Positions 17,691-26,571 of a DNA stretch of 64,000 nt are shown here, in pieces. The stretch covers positions 1 to 64,000 of the forward strand of contig NZ_BOPH01000062.1 of the NCBI RefSeq assembly GCF_016863655.1, given 5' to 3'. The stretch's first letter is position 1. Each line of letters opens with the position of its first letter. A program made the translations under genes and the position numbers. The notes beneath the pieces are model-generated. The model saw only the letters and a list, made by a program, of their open reading frames with translations. It was not told where the DNA came from and did no database searches. This DNA comes from Virgisporangium ochraceum (GTDB taxonomy: Bacteria > Actinomycetota > Actinomycetes > Mycobacteriales > Micromonosporaceae).

Positions 17691-19355
17691 GTGGCGGAGC
17701 CGACGGCGCACCCCGACCCGCTCGAGTCGCTTCTCGAACGGGCCGAGGAGGCGCGCTCGAGCGGCGACTACCGCGCGGGAGCGGCCCTCGCCCGCCAGGG
17801 TGTCGCCGTCGCGGGCAGTCCGGCCGGCCGGGCACGGGCCCTGCGGTCGCTCGCCAACCAGCAGCTGCGGCTGGGTGAACTCGAGGACTGCGTGCGCGCC
17901 TGTCGCGACTCCATCGCCATCCTGGAGGAACTCGACGACGACGCCGGGATCTGCTGGGACCGAACGGCCCTGGCGTTCGCGTACTCGGAACTCGGACTCT
18001 TCGAAGAGGCCCTCGAGGAGCTGAACCTGGCCCGCGACCTGGCCCTCAAGTGCGGCGACCGGGGGCTGCTGTACTGGGTCCACAACCGCGCGGGCGTCGT
18101 CCACAGCACCATGGGCAACCACCAGCAGGGCAACGCCCTCCTGCTGCAGGCCCTGGAACTGTCGACCGACATGGACGCCGAGGCGCGCTTCTGCATCCTG
18201 AACAACCTGGCCGACAACGCCGTCGGGCTGCTGCGCGCGCAGGGCGGCACCGCACCGACCCACGCGATCCTGGTGGCCGCGCTCGACCACGCCGAACAGG
18301 CGCTGGAGCTGGCGCGAGCCGCGTCGCACCCGTTCCGCACCGCGATGAGCCTCGACAACCTCGCCATGCTGCTCGGCCTGGCCGGTCGAATTCCCGCGGC
18401 CTTCGCCGCCGTCGAGGAGTCGCGGCTGCTCGCGGCCGAGCGCGGGTACCGCTCGTTGGAGCTGTCGACCCTGTTGAGCGTCGCGCGGGTGCACCGGCTG
18501 GCCGGCGACACGGGCAGGGCTATCGACGGGCTCGTCGAGGCGCTCGGCCGGGCCGGCGGGGCCGGCGAGAAGCCGCTGATGATGACGGCGCACAAGGAGC
18601 TGTGCGACGCCTACGAGCAGAACGGCGACTTCCGCCGCGCCCTGGAGCACTACCGGAGCTACCACGAACTGGAGCGGGAGACGCGCAGCGATGTGGCGGC
18701 GGCCCGGGCGCGTCTGATGACACACCACTTCGAGCTGGACCACGCCCGCCTGGAAGCCGAGAACGCCCGGTTGGAGGCCGAGCTCCACCGGGTCCGCAGC
18801 CGCGAGCTCGAACTGCGCGCCGTGGAGCTCGACCGGTACGCGCACGAGGACTCCCTGACCGGCCTCGCCAACCGGCGCTGGGCCGATCTCACCGTGCCGC
18901 AGTTGCTGGACGCGGCCGAGCGGTCGGACGCGCCGTTCACCGTGGCGATCGCCGACATCGACCGGTTCAAGGGGGTCAACGACGACTTCGGGCACCTGGT
19001 CGGTGACGAGGTGCTGCGTCAGGCCGCCGCGGTGCTGCGCGCCGGCCTCGCGGAGCCCGCGTTCGTCGCCCGCCTCGGCGGTGAGGAGTTCGTCATCGTG
19101 CTGCCGGGCGCCGGACCGGACGCCGCGCTCGCCGTGTGCGACACCCTGCGGACCCTCGTGAGCGCGTACGACTGGGCCTCGGTGTGCGCGGGGCTGGCGG
19201 TCACGATCAGCATGGGCGTCGCCGACCGGCGGCCCGGCGACGACTACCGGAGCCTGCTCGACGCGGCCGATGCGGGCCTCTACGAGGCGAAGCGGACCGG
19301 ACGCGACCGGGTCGTTCCCGCCCCGTCGCGGACGCGGGTGTTGTCCGGGTCGTAA
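17691..19355 (+). CDS. TPR-GGDEF diguanylate cyclase
   Basis: A 554-residue protein likely to make cyclic di-GMP from two GTP. Residues 1-340 are tetratricopeptide-type helical repeats (for example NLARDLALKCGDRGLLYWVHNRAG). A short coiled coil (about 355-390) leads to the GGDEF domain: DSLTGLANRRWADL, IADIDRFKGVNDDFGH with the metal Asp, and RLGGEEF at residues 463-467. The four residues at the usual I-site (RxxD) are not conserved, so product inhibition is probably absent. No TM helix. GTG at 17691 chosen. Its 3' end overlaps the convergent oxidoreductase gene by 76 nt. Confidence 0.87.
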   Translation: MAEPTAHPDPLESLLERAEEARSSGDYRAGAALARQGVAVAGSPAGRARALRSLANQQLRLGELEDCVRACRDSIAILEELDDDAGICWDRTALAFAYSELGLFEEALEELNLARDLALKCGDRGLLYWVHNRAGVVHSTMGNHQQGNALLLQALELSTDMDAEARFCILNNLADNAVGLLRAQGGTAPTHAILVAALDHAEQALELARAASHPFRTAMSLDNLAMLLGLAGRIPAAFAAVEESRLLAAERGYRSLELSTLLSVARVHRLAGDTGRAIDGLVEALGRAGGAGEKPLMMTAHKELCDAYEQNGDFRRALEHYRSYHELERETRSDVAAARARLMTHHFELDHARLEAENARLEAELHRVRSRELELRAVELDRYAHEDSLTGLANRRWADLTVPQLLDAAERSDAPFTVAIADIDRFKGVNDDFGHLVGDEVLRQAAAVLRAGLAEPAFVARLGGEEFVIVLPGAGPDAALAVCDTLRTLVSAYDWASVCAGLAVTISMGVADRRPGDDYRSLLDAADAGLYEAKRTGRDRVVPAPSRTRVLSGS

Positions 19356-21709
19356 AGGGGCTCCGCCGTGACCGTGGCCCGCTCCCACGCTCCGAAGACG
19401 CCGACCTCCACCTCCGCGCCGACCGTGACCTCCGCCGGCAGGTACGCGTACGCGATGGACGCCCCCACGCGGTAGCCGATGCCGCCCGAGGTGACCCGCC
19501 CGACCGGCACGCCGTCGACCCGGACGGGTTCGGTGCCCAGGCACGCGGTCGACGGGTCGGCGAGGACCAGGCAGCGCAGCCGCCGGCGCGGGGTCGCCGC
19601 CAGGAGGGCCTCGCGGCCGAGGAAGTCGCCGTCCGTGCGGACAGCGAACGTCAGGCCGGCCTCCGCGGGCGTGGTCTCGGGCGTGATGTCGGAGCCCCAG
19701 ACCCGGTAGCCCTTCTCCAGGCGCATGGAGTCGATGGCACGGTAGCCGGCCGGCCTTGCCACGCCCGACCGCAGCAGCAGGTCCCACAGGGTCAGGGTGT
19801 ACTCGGCACCGGCGTAGAGCTCCCACCCGAACTCGCCGACGAACGTCACCCGCTGGGCCAGCACCGGAACGGAGCCGACGAACAGGTCGCGGGCCTTCAT
19901 GAAGCCGAAGTCCAACGGGTCGTCGGTCAGGGGTGCCAGGACGTCGCGGGCGTGCGGGCCCCACAGGCACAGGCAGCCGTAGGCGCCGGTCACGTCCACA
20001 ATGGACACGTCGTGACCGGTGGCGTGCCGGCGCAGCCACTGGGCGTCGCGGGTGCCGCTGGCCGTGCTGGTCACCAGGCGGAAGTGGTCCGGGGCCAACC
20101 GGGTCACCGTCAGGTCGGCCTCGATCCCGGCGCGGGCGTTCAACAGCTGGGTGTACGTGACCGTTCCCGGCGCGCGGTCGACCCGGCCGGCGCACATCCA
20201 GGACAGGAACGTCGCGGCGTCGGGGCCGCGCACGTCGAGCTTGGCGAACGAGGACTGGTCGAACAGACCCGCGGCCGCCGTCGTGTGCGCGCATTCGGCG
20301 GCGATGGAAGGGGACCAGTTGCGGCCGGCCCAGCCGCGCGGGCGCGCCGCCGAAACGTCTGCGCCCCACCCGAACCAGTTGGCCCGCTCCCAGCCCGCCT
20401 TCTCGCCGAGCGCGGCACCGGCGTCGGACAGGCGCGGCCACACCGGCGAGCGGCGCAGCGGACGCGCGGCGGTCCACTCCTGGTGGGGGAGCACGATGTC
20501 GTAGTAGCGGGAGTAGGCGTCCAGCGCCTTGGCGGTGGCCCAGGAGCGGCTGCCGGAGAACGCGCCGAACCGGCGAATGTCCATCGTGGACATGTCCCAC
20601 TCGGGCAGGCCGTCGACGATCCACTCGGCCATCACCTTGCCGACTCCGCCGGCGGCGGCGAGACCGTGCACGCAGAAGCCGGCGGCCACCCAGAACCCGC
20701 GCACCGCCGTCTCGCCGAGGAGGAACTCGCCGTCGGGCGTGAACGCCTCCGGCCCGTGCACCACCTTCGCGATCGACGCCGGCCGCAGTGACGGAACCCG
20801 CTTCCGGGCGTTGGACCACGACTCGTCGAACTTACCGAGGTCGGGCTCGAACAGCGTCCGCGGGGAGGCCAGGGTCGAGGACTCCCAACAGGTCTCGGTG
20901 TCGCGGATGTAGCCGCCGACGAGCAGCCCATCGCCCTCGGGCCGGAAGTACACGATGTGATCGGGGTCGCGCACCGTCGGCAGGTCCGCGAACGACGGCG
21001 ACGGCGACGACACCACGTACTGGTGCCTGATCGGGACCACCGGAACCGCCGCACCGGCGAGCCGGCCGACGCTTCCGGCCGCCGCACCGGCGGCGTTCAC
21101 GACGGTGGAGGTCTCGATGCGTCCGTGCGTGGTGACGACCGCCCGCACCTCACCGTCCGTGGTCTCGATCGCATCCACCCGGACGCCCGTGAGCAGCGTC
21201 GCCCCGAGCTGACGCGCACCGGCGGCCAGGGCCTCCGCGAGGCGGGCCGGTTCGAGGTAGCCGTCGCCGGCGAGCCACCCGGCCGCCAGGACGTCGGCGA
21301 CGTCGAGGGCCGGTGCGAGGGCTGCGGTCTCGGCCCGGTCGAGCAGGTGCAGGTCGAGCCCGTACGTGGTGGCGGAGCTGACCTGCCGGCGCAGCTCGTC
21401 CACCCGGTCCGGGGTGGTGGCCAGCCGCAGCCCGCCGACGCCGCGCCACCCCGGGTCGAGGCCGGTGCGCTCCCGGAGTTCGGCGTAGAGCGACGACGAA
21501 TACATGATCATCTTGGTCTGGGTGATGGTGGACCGGAGCTGGCCCACGAAGCCGGCCGAGTGCCAGGTGGTGCCCTCCGTCAGCTCGTGCTGCTCGACGA
21601 GCACGATGTCGGTCCAGCCGAGCCGGGCCAGGTGGTAGGCGATGCTGCAGCCGGCGACGCCACCGCCGATGACGACGGCGCGGGCCCGCTCGGGAACCGT
21701 GATCTCCAC
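19280..21709 (-). CDS. FAD-dependent oxidoreductase with GcvT-like folate domain (dimethylglycine/sarcosine oxidase type)
   Basis: An 809-residue two-domain enzyme. The N-terminal DAO half has the FAD-binding VVIGGGVAGCSIAYHLARLG and the TTWHSAGFVGQLR loop of dimethylglycine dehydrogenase relatives. The C-terminal half is a GcvT/aminomethyltransferase fold (GLFDQSSFAKLDVRGPDA, YGCLCLWGPHARDVL). Such enzymes oxidise N-methyl or related amines and pass C1 units to tetrahydrofolate. The GTG at 21709 is used because the FAD motif follows at once; no good SD is seen. It is divergent from the phosphotransferase gene and probably part of the same amine island. Confidence 0.83.
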   Translation of the reverse strand: MEITVPERARAVVIGGGVAGCSIAYHLARLGWTDIVLVEQHELTEGTTWHSAGFVGQLRSTITQTKMIMYSSSLYAELRERTGLDPGWRGVGGLRLATTPDRVDELRRQVSSATTYGLDLHLLDRAETAALAPALDVADVLAAGWLAGDGYLEPARLAEALAAGARQLGATLLTGVRVDAIETTDGEVRAVVTTHGRIETSTVVNAAGAAAGSVGRLAGAAVPVVPIRHQYVVSSPSPSFADLPTVRDPDHIVYFRPEGDGLLVGGYIRDTETCWESSTLASPRTLFEPDLGKFDESWSNARKRVPSLRPASIAKVVHGPEAFTPDGEFLLGETAVRGFWVAAGFCVHGLAAAGGVGKVMAEWIVDGLPEWDMSTMDIRRFGAFSGSRSWATAKALDAYSRYYDIVLPHQEWTAARPLRRSPVWPRLSDAGAALGEKAGWERANWFGWGADVSAARPRGWAGRNWSPSIAAECAHTTAAAGLFDQSSFAKLDVRGPDAATFLSWMCAGRVDRAPGTVTYTQLLNARAGIEADLTVTRLAPDHFRLVTSTASGTRDAQWLRRHATGHDVSIVDVTGAYGCLCLWGPHARDVLAPLTDDPLDFGFMKARDLFVGSVPVLAQRVTFVGEFGWELYAGAEYTLTLWDLLLRSGVARPAGYRAIDSMRLEKGYRVWGSDITPETTPAEAGLTFAVRTDGDFLGREALLAATPRRRLRCLVLADPSTACLGTEPVRVDGVPVGRVTSGGIGYRVGASIAYAYLPAEVTVGAEVEVGVFGAWERATVTAEPLYDPDNTRVRDGAGTTRSRPVRFAS

Positions 21710-21852
21710 GGGGGCTTCATAGCACCGCGGGACCGGAGAGATAAAGGTCTGACGCCGTTCCAATATTTCCCCGGCCGCCTATTGACGGCTGGCATCGCCC
21801 AGGCCCAAACTGCGCTGATCAACCCCGTCCAGGTCAGGCGGAGGGCTCACGC

Positions 21853-22803
21853 ATGAGCGATGTACCGGTCGAGGTCCTGCTGGGCCGGATCGCGACCGTC
21901 GCTGGGCGTGCGGTGACGTGGGAGCCGCTCCCGGGCGGGCTCAGCCACCACATCTACCTGGTCGACGCCGACGGTGACCGGTACGTGCTGCGCGTGCTGC
22001 AGCCCGCGGTCTCGGCGGCCGGTCTGGGCGTAGCACCGGCCGACGAGGTCGAGAACACCCTCGCCGCCGCGCGGAGCGGGATCGGCGCGCGGGTGGTCGA
22101 GGTGCTGCCCGACGTCCCGGCGCTCCTGCTCGAGTTCCTGCCCGGCCGCACGCTCGGCGCCGCCGACGTGCGCGACCCGGGTCTGGCGCACCCGATCGCC
22201 ACCGCCTGCCGCGCGCTGCACGCCGGCGAGCGGTTCGGTACCGACTTCGACATCTTCGCCAAGCGCGAGGAACTCCTGGCCCTGTGCGCGCGGCACGATC
22301 TGCCGGTGCCCGAGGGTTACCACGACCACGACGACGCGGTCGGCCGGCTCCGGCGGGCGCTGGCGACGGACCCGTTGCCGACCGTGCCGTGCCACAACGA
22401 CCTCCTGCCCGAGAACTTCGTCCAGGAACCCGACGGGCGGGTCCGCATCATCGACTACCAACTGGCTGGCAACAACGACCCGGCTTTCGAGCTGGGTGAC
22501 ATCGCCGCCGAAGCCGACTTCGACCCCGATCAGGCGGGTCGGCTCGCCGCGGCGTATTTCGGGCCGGAGCACAGCGCCGCGCTCCTGGCCCGGGTGCGGC
22601 TGAACCTCATCGCGTCCAACGTGACGTGGACGCTGTGGTTCGCTGTCCACTGTGGATTGATCACCGGCGGGGACAGTGGATTCGACTATGCCGGGGAAGC
22701 GGCCGACAAGTGGGGGCAGGCCGTACGCGACCTGACCGCACCCGGGTTCGGCCGGTTGCTCGACACCGCGGCGGGTCGACGGCCCGCGGCCAACCCCATG
22801 TAG
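21853..22803 (+). CDS. choline/ethanolamine-kinase-like phosphotransferase
   Basis: A 316-residue APH/ChoK-fold kinase. The catalytic loop is PTVPCHNDLLPENFV and the metal-binding motif is RIIDYQLAGNNDPAFELGDIA. These match choline kinase relatives better than drug-resistance APH enzymes. The N-lobe has PLPGGLSHHIYLVDADG. It precedes an amino-acid/amine permease and the gamma-glutamyl genes, so a small amino alcohol substrate is plausible but unproven. SD GGAGG is 9 nt before the ATG. Confidence 0.8.
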   Translation: MSDVPVEVLLGRIATVAGRAVTWEPLPGGLSHHIYLVDADGDRYVLRVLQPAVSAAGLGVAPADEVENTLAAARSGIGARVVEVLPDVPALLLEFLPGRTLGAADVRDPGLAHPIATACRALHAGERFGTDFDIFAKREELLALCARHDLPVPEGYHDHDDAVGRLRRALATDPLPTVPCHNDLLPENFVQEPDGRVRIIDYQLAGNNDPAFELGDIAAEADFDPDQAGRLAAAYFGPEHSAALLARVRLNLIASNVTWTLWFAVHCGLITGGDSGFDYAGEAADKWGQAVRDLTAPGFGRLLDTAAGRRPAANPM

Positions 22804-22831
22804 CGGGCTTCCTTAGCGGGAAAGAGGTGCC

Positions 22832-24382
22832 ATGGCAACGGCATCGCAGCGGGTCAACGAACCCGACGACGACGAGAGACTCCTCGCGGAGCTCGGTTAC
22901 AAGCAGGAGCTCAAGCGGAAGTGGAGCGCGTTCTCCAACTTCGCCATATCCTTCAGCATCATCTCGATCCTGGCCGGCTGTTTCACGACGTTCGGCCAGG
23001 CCTGGAACAACGGCGGCCCGGTCGCGATCTCCTGGGGCTGGCCGCTCATCTCCATCTTCATCCTGCTCATCGGTTTCGCGATGTCGGAGCTGGTGTCGGC
23101 GTACCCGACGGCCGGTGGCATCTACTGGTGGGCCTCGAAGATGGGTGGGCCGGCGTACGGCTGGTTCACCGGCTGGCTCAACCTCATCGGTCTGATCGCG
23201 GTGACCGCGTCGGTCGACTACGGGTGCGCCACGTTCCTGAACCTGGTGCTGGCCAACACGGTCGACGGCTGGGACGGCACCCTCAACCAGGCGTTCGTGC
23301 TGTTCGTCGTCATCCTGGTGGCGCACGGGCTCATCAACATCTTCGGCCAGCCCATCATCCACACGCTGCAGAACGTCTCCGTGTGGTGGCACGTCTTCGG
23401 CGCGGTGGTGATCGTCGCGATCCTGATGTTCGTGCCCGACAAGCACCAGAGCGCCGGCTGGGTGTTCGGTGAGCGGTTCAACAACTCCGGCTTCGCCGAC
23501 GGGGCCAACAGCGGCGGAATGTACTGGCTCTACGTGCTGCCGCTCGGCTTCCTGCTGACCCAGTACACGATCACCGGGTTCGACGCGTGCGCGCACGTGT
23601 CGGAGGAGACCAAGGGCGCGGCGCGGTCAGCGGCCAACGGCCTGTGGCAGTCGATCGCGTACTCGGCCATCGGCGGCTGGATCCTGCTGCTGGCACTGCT
23701 GTTCGCGGCCACCGAGGTCGACGCGATCAACGAGTCGGCCGGGTTCTCCGGCACCGTGCTGGAGACGGCGTTGTCGTCGGGCTTCTTCAAGGCCGTCATC
23801 ATCATCTCGACGATCGGCCAGTTCTTCTGCGGCATGAGCTGCGTGACGAGCATGTCGCGCATGACGTTCGCGTTCGCCCGTGACCGCGGCATGCCGGCGT
23901 CGAAGACACTGTCCAAGGTGGACCGCAACGGAACCCCGGTGGCGGCCATCGTCTTCGGCACCGCGGCCGGCCTGATCCTGACCCTGCCGGCGCTGTACGA
24001 GGCGCCCAACGGTGTTCCGGTGGCGTTCTACGCGGTCGTCTCGGTGGCCGTCATCGGTCTGTACGTCGCGTTCCTCATCCCGATCCTGCTGCGGCTGCGG
24101 ATGGGTGACCGGTTCGTGCCCGGCCCGTGGACGCTCGGCCGCAAGTACAAGGTGATCGGCTGGATCGCCGCGATCGAGATCATCGTGGTGTCGATCTACT
24201 TCATCCTGCCGTTCAGCCCGGCCGGTATCCCGGGCAACGCCGACTTCGACTGGAAGGCCGTCAACTACGCGCCGATCGCGCTCCTGATCGTCGTCGTGTT
24301 CGTCGCGGCGCTGTGGTTCGCCAACGGGCGCAAGCACTTCACCGGTATGCGGCGCAACGTCGACGAGCCCGCGCAACAGTAG
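22832..24382 (+). CDS. APC-superfamily amino acid/amine permease
   Basis: A 516-residue transporter with about 12 TM helices. The first conserved stretch is FSNFAISFSIISILAGCFTTF, followed by AYPTAGGIYWWASKMGGPA, typical of the GABA/choline branch of the APC family. Also seen are ITGFDACAHVSEETKGA and SRMTFAFARDRGMP. It probably imports the amine used by the downstream genes. SD AGAGGTG precedes the ATG. The cytosolic N-terminal 30 residues are charged. Substrate not determined by sequence alone. Confidence 0.88.
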   Translation: MATASQRVNEPDDDERLLAELGYKQELKRKWSAFSNFAISFSIISILAGCFTTFGQAWNNGGPVAISWGWPLISIFILLIGFAMSELVSAYPTAGGIYWWASKMGGPAYGWFTGWLNLIGLIAVTASVDYGCATFLNLVLANTVDGWDGTLNQAFVLFVVILVAHGLINIFGQPIIHTLQNVSVWWHVFGAVVIVAILMFVPDKHQSAGWVFGERFNNSGFADGANSGGMYWLYVLPLGFLLTQYTITGFDACAHVSEETKGAARSAANGLWQSIAYSAIGGWILLLALLFAATEVDAINESAGFSGTVLETALSSGFFKAVIIISTIGQFFCGMSCVTSMSRMTFAFARDRGMPASKTLSKVDRNGTPVAAIVFGTAAGLILTLPALYEAPNGVPVAFYAVVSVAVIGLYVAFLIPILLRLRMGDRFVPGPWTLGRKYKVIGWIAAIEIIVVSIYFILPFSPAGIPGNADFDWKAVNYAPIALLIVVVFVAALWFANGRKHFTGMRRNVDEPAQQ

Positions 24383-24442
24383 ATCCGTACGAGACCGGCC
24401 GTCGGTGTACCGCACCGGCGGCCGGTACGGGGAAGGCGGCTC

Positions 24443-25168
24443 GTGGCGGCGGATCTGACGGAAGTGCCGGTGTGGCGGCCGGTCCGGGGCGGCAACGCCT
24501 TCGAGATCACCGTCGCCCGGTTGGCCCAGGCCATCCGGCTCGGGCTGGTCGCGGTCGGTGAGCGGCTCCCGCCGGAGCGCGAGCTGGCCGAGCAGTTGCG
24601 GGTCTCGCGGGTGACGCTGCGGGAGGCGATCGCCGCCCTGCGGGAGGCCGGGTACCTGGAATCGCGCCGGGGCCGGGCGGGCGGCACGTTCGTCGTCCAC
24701 TCCGGTCCCACCACCGGGCCGGCGCCCGACGCCGGGACCCTCGCCCGCGCGATGGGCGACCAGTTGCACGACGCGCTCGACTTCCGGCGGGTGCTCGAAC
24801 CGGGTGCCGCCGCGCTGGCGGCCGGCCGGCCGCTGTCGGCCGCGCAGCGCTCGCGCCTGGTGGCCTGCCTCACCGCGAGCCGCGAGCGCGACCCGACGAC
24901 CAGGCGGGTCAACGACTCGCGGCTGCACCTCGCGATCGCGGCGGCCAGCGGCAGCGAGTCGGTGGCTGCGGCGGTCGCCGACGTGCAGCTGCGCCTCGAC
25001 CAGCTGCTCGCCGCCATCCCCGTGATCCGCCGTAACCTCGACCACTCCGACGCCCAGCACACCGCCGTGGTCGACGCGATCCTCGCCGGTGATCCGGAGG
25101 TGGCCCGGGTGGGTATGGAGGAACACTGCGACGGCACGGCCGAGCTGCTCCGCGGTTTGCTGGGTTGA
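24443..25168 (+). CDS. GntR/FadR-family transcriptional regulator
   Basis: A 241-residue protein. The N-terminal winged HTH (RLPPERELAEQLRVSRVTLREAIAAL) is followed by an all-helical FCD/FadC-type ligand domain (LDFRRVLEPGAAALAAGRPL; RLHLAIAAASGS with likely metal-binding His). GTG start. It lies between the permease and the GlnA-like gene, so it probably controls this pathway. A TGGT-AG-ACCA box lies after its stop, before the GlnA-like gene. Confidence 0.85.
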   Translation: MAADLTEVPVWRPVRGGNAFEITVARLAQAIRLGLVAVGERLPPERELAEQLRVSRVTLREAIAALREAGYLESRRGRAGGTFVVHSGPTTGPAPDAGTLARAMGDQLHDALDFRRVLEPGAAALAAGRPLSAAQRSRLVACLTASRERDPTTRRVNDSRLHLAIAAASGSESVAAAVADVQLRLDQLLAAIPVIRRNLDHSDAQHTAVVDAILAGDPEVARVGMEEHCDGTAELLRGLLG

Positions 25169-25188
25169 GCTTGTCGTCAAAGGTTTGC

Positions 25189-25198
25189 TGGTAGACCA
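25189..25198. promoter_or_regulatory. possible FadR-type operator TGGTAGACCA
   Basis: A short palindrome TGGT-AG-ACCA, 18 nt before the ATG at 25216. FadR-type operators are usually TNGT-N3-ACNA, so the 2-nt spacer is one short. Weak to moderate support. Confidence 0.35.
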
Positions 25199-25215
25199 TT
25201 TACGGTGGAGGTCCA

Positions 25216-26571
25216 ATGTTGACGCTGGAAGAGCTGGCCACCCGGGTCGAGCGCGGGGACATCGACACCGTGGTCGTCGCGATCACCGACATGCAGGGGC
25301 GCCTGCAGGGCAAACGGTTCCACGCCCGGCACTTCCTCGACGAGGTGGCGGAACACGGCACCGAGGGCTGCAACTACCTGCTGGCCGTCGACGTCGAGAT
25401 GAACACCGTCGAGGGCTACGAGATGTCCTCGTGGTCACGCGGCTACGGCGACTTCGCGATGACGCCCGACTTCTCCACGCTGCGCACCATGCCCTGGCAC
25501 CCGGGCTCGGCCCTCGTGCTGGCCGACCTGAACTGGCTCGACCACACCCCGGTGCCCGCGTCACCGCGGCAGATCCTGCAGAAGCAGCTCGCCCGCCTCG
25601 CCGACGCCGGGTACCGCGCGTACGCCGGAACCGAGCTCGAGTTCGTCCTCTACAAGGACTCCTACGAGGACGCGTACGCCAAGGGCTACCGCAACCTCGT
25701 GCCCGGCAACATCTTCAACGCCGACTACTCGCTGCTCCAGACCGCCCGCGTCGAGCCGTTCCTGCGCCGGATCCGCAACGACATGTACGGCGCCGGGCTC
25801 ACCCCGGAGAGCGCGAAGGGCGAGTGCAACCTCGGACAGCACGAGGTGGCGTTCAGGTACGCCGAGGCCCAGGAGGCCTGCGACAACCACGTCATCTACA
25901 AGAACGGCGCCAAGGAGATCGCCGCGCAGGAGGGCATGTCGGTCACGTTCATGGCCAAGCCCAACGCGCGCGAGGGCAACTCCTGCCACATCCACTTCTC
26001 CATGCGCGGCATCGGGAACGACGAGCCGGTGTCGTACGGCGACGGGCCCGGGCACACGTCACCCGTGATGGGCCACGTGATGGCCGGGATGCTCGCCACG
26101 ATGCGTGAGTTCACGCTCCTGTTCGCGCCGAACATCAACTCGTACAAGCGGTACGTGGAGGGCTCGTTCGCGCCGACGGCCGTGCGGTGGGGCACCGACA
26201 ACCGCACCTGCTCGCTGCGCCTGGTGGGCCACGGCCCGTCGTCGTTGCGGGTGGAGAACCGGGTGCCGGGCGCCGACGTCAACCCGTACCTGGCCGTGGC
26301 CGGCCTCGTGGCCGGGGCACTGCACGGCATCGAGAACGAGCTGGCACTCGAGGACGAGTACGTGGGCAACGCCTACGCCGACGCCGACGCGCCGCACGTT
26401 CCGGCCCACCTGCGCGACGCGTTGGCGCTGTGGGAGTCGAGCGAGATCGCGAAGAGCGCCTTCGGCGACGACGTCGTCGCGCACTACGCCAACAACGCGA
26501 AGGTCGAGCTGGCCGCGTTCGACGCGGCCGTCACCGACTGGGAACTGGTTCGAGGGTTCGAAAGGCTGTAA
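25216..26571 (+). CDS. glutamine-synthetase-like gamma-glutamyl-amine ligase (GlnA4/PuuA type)
   Basis: A 451-residue GS-fold ligase that likely joins glutamate to an amine with ATP. Visible motifs: TDMQGRLQGKRFHARHF, GTELEFVL, GECNLGQHEV, NSCHIHFSM and NRTCSLRLVGHG. The C-terminus ends GFERL and lacks the adenylylation-loop region of classical GlnA. GlnA4 of Streptomyces coelicolor is known as a gamma-glutamylethanolamide synthetase; the closest role here is by analogy. SD GGAGG precedes the ATG. Its stop overlaps the aldehyde dehydrogenase start (TAATG). Confidence 0.87.
   Translation: MLTLEELATRVERGDIDTVVVAITDMQGRLQGKRFHARHFLDEVAEHGTEGCNYLLAVDVEMNTVEGYEMSSWSRGYGDFAMTPDFSTLRTMPWHPGSALVLADLNWLDHTPVPASPRQILQKQLARLADAGYRAYAGTELEFVLYKDSYEDAYAKGYRNLVPGNIFNADYSLLQTARVEPFLRRIRNDMYGAGLTPESAKGECNLGQHEVAFRYAEAQEACDNHVIYKNGAKEIAAQEGMSVTFMAKPNAREGNSCHIHFSMRGIGNDEPVSYGDGPGHTSPVMGHVMAGMLATMREFTLLFAPNINSYKRYVEGSFAPTAVRWGTDNRTCSLRLVGHGPSSLRVENRVPGADVNPYLAVAGLVAGALHGIENELALEDEYVGNAYADADAPHVPAHLRDALALWESSEIAKSAFGDDVVAHYANNAKVELAAFDAAVTDWELVRGFERL

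Noticed and set aside
19280..21709. Glycine cleavage T protein (gcvT) of a glycine cleavage system
   Set aside because: The protein has an N-terminal FAD domain, and no gcvH or gcvP gene is nearby. It is a dimethylglycine/sarcosine oxidase-type enzyme.
21853..22803. Aminoglycoside resistance phosphotransferase
   Set aside because: The catalytic loop CHNDLLPENF and metal motif fit choline/ethanolamine kinase relatives, and the gene context is amine catabolism.
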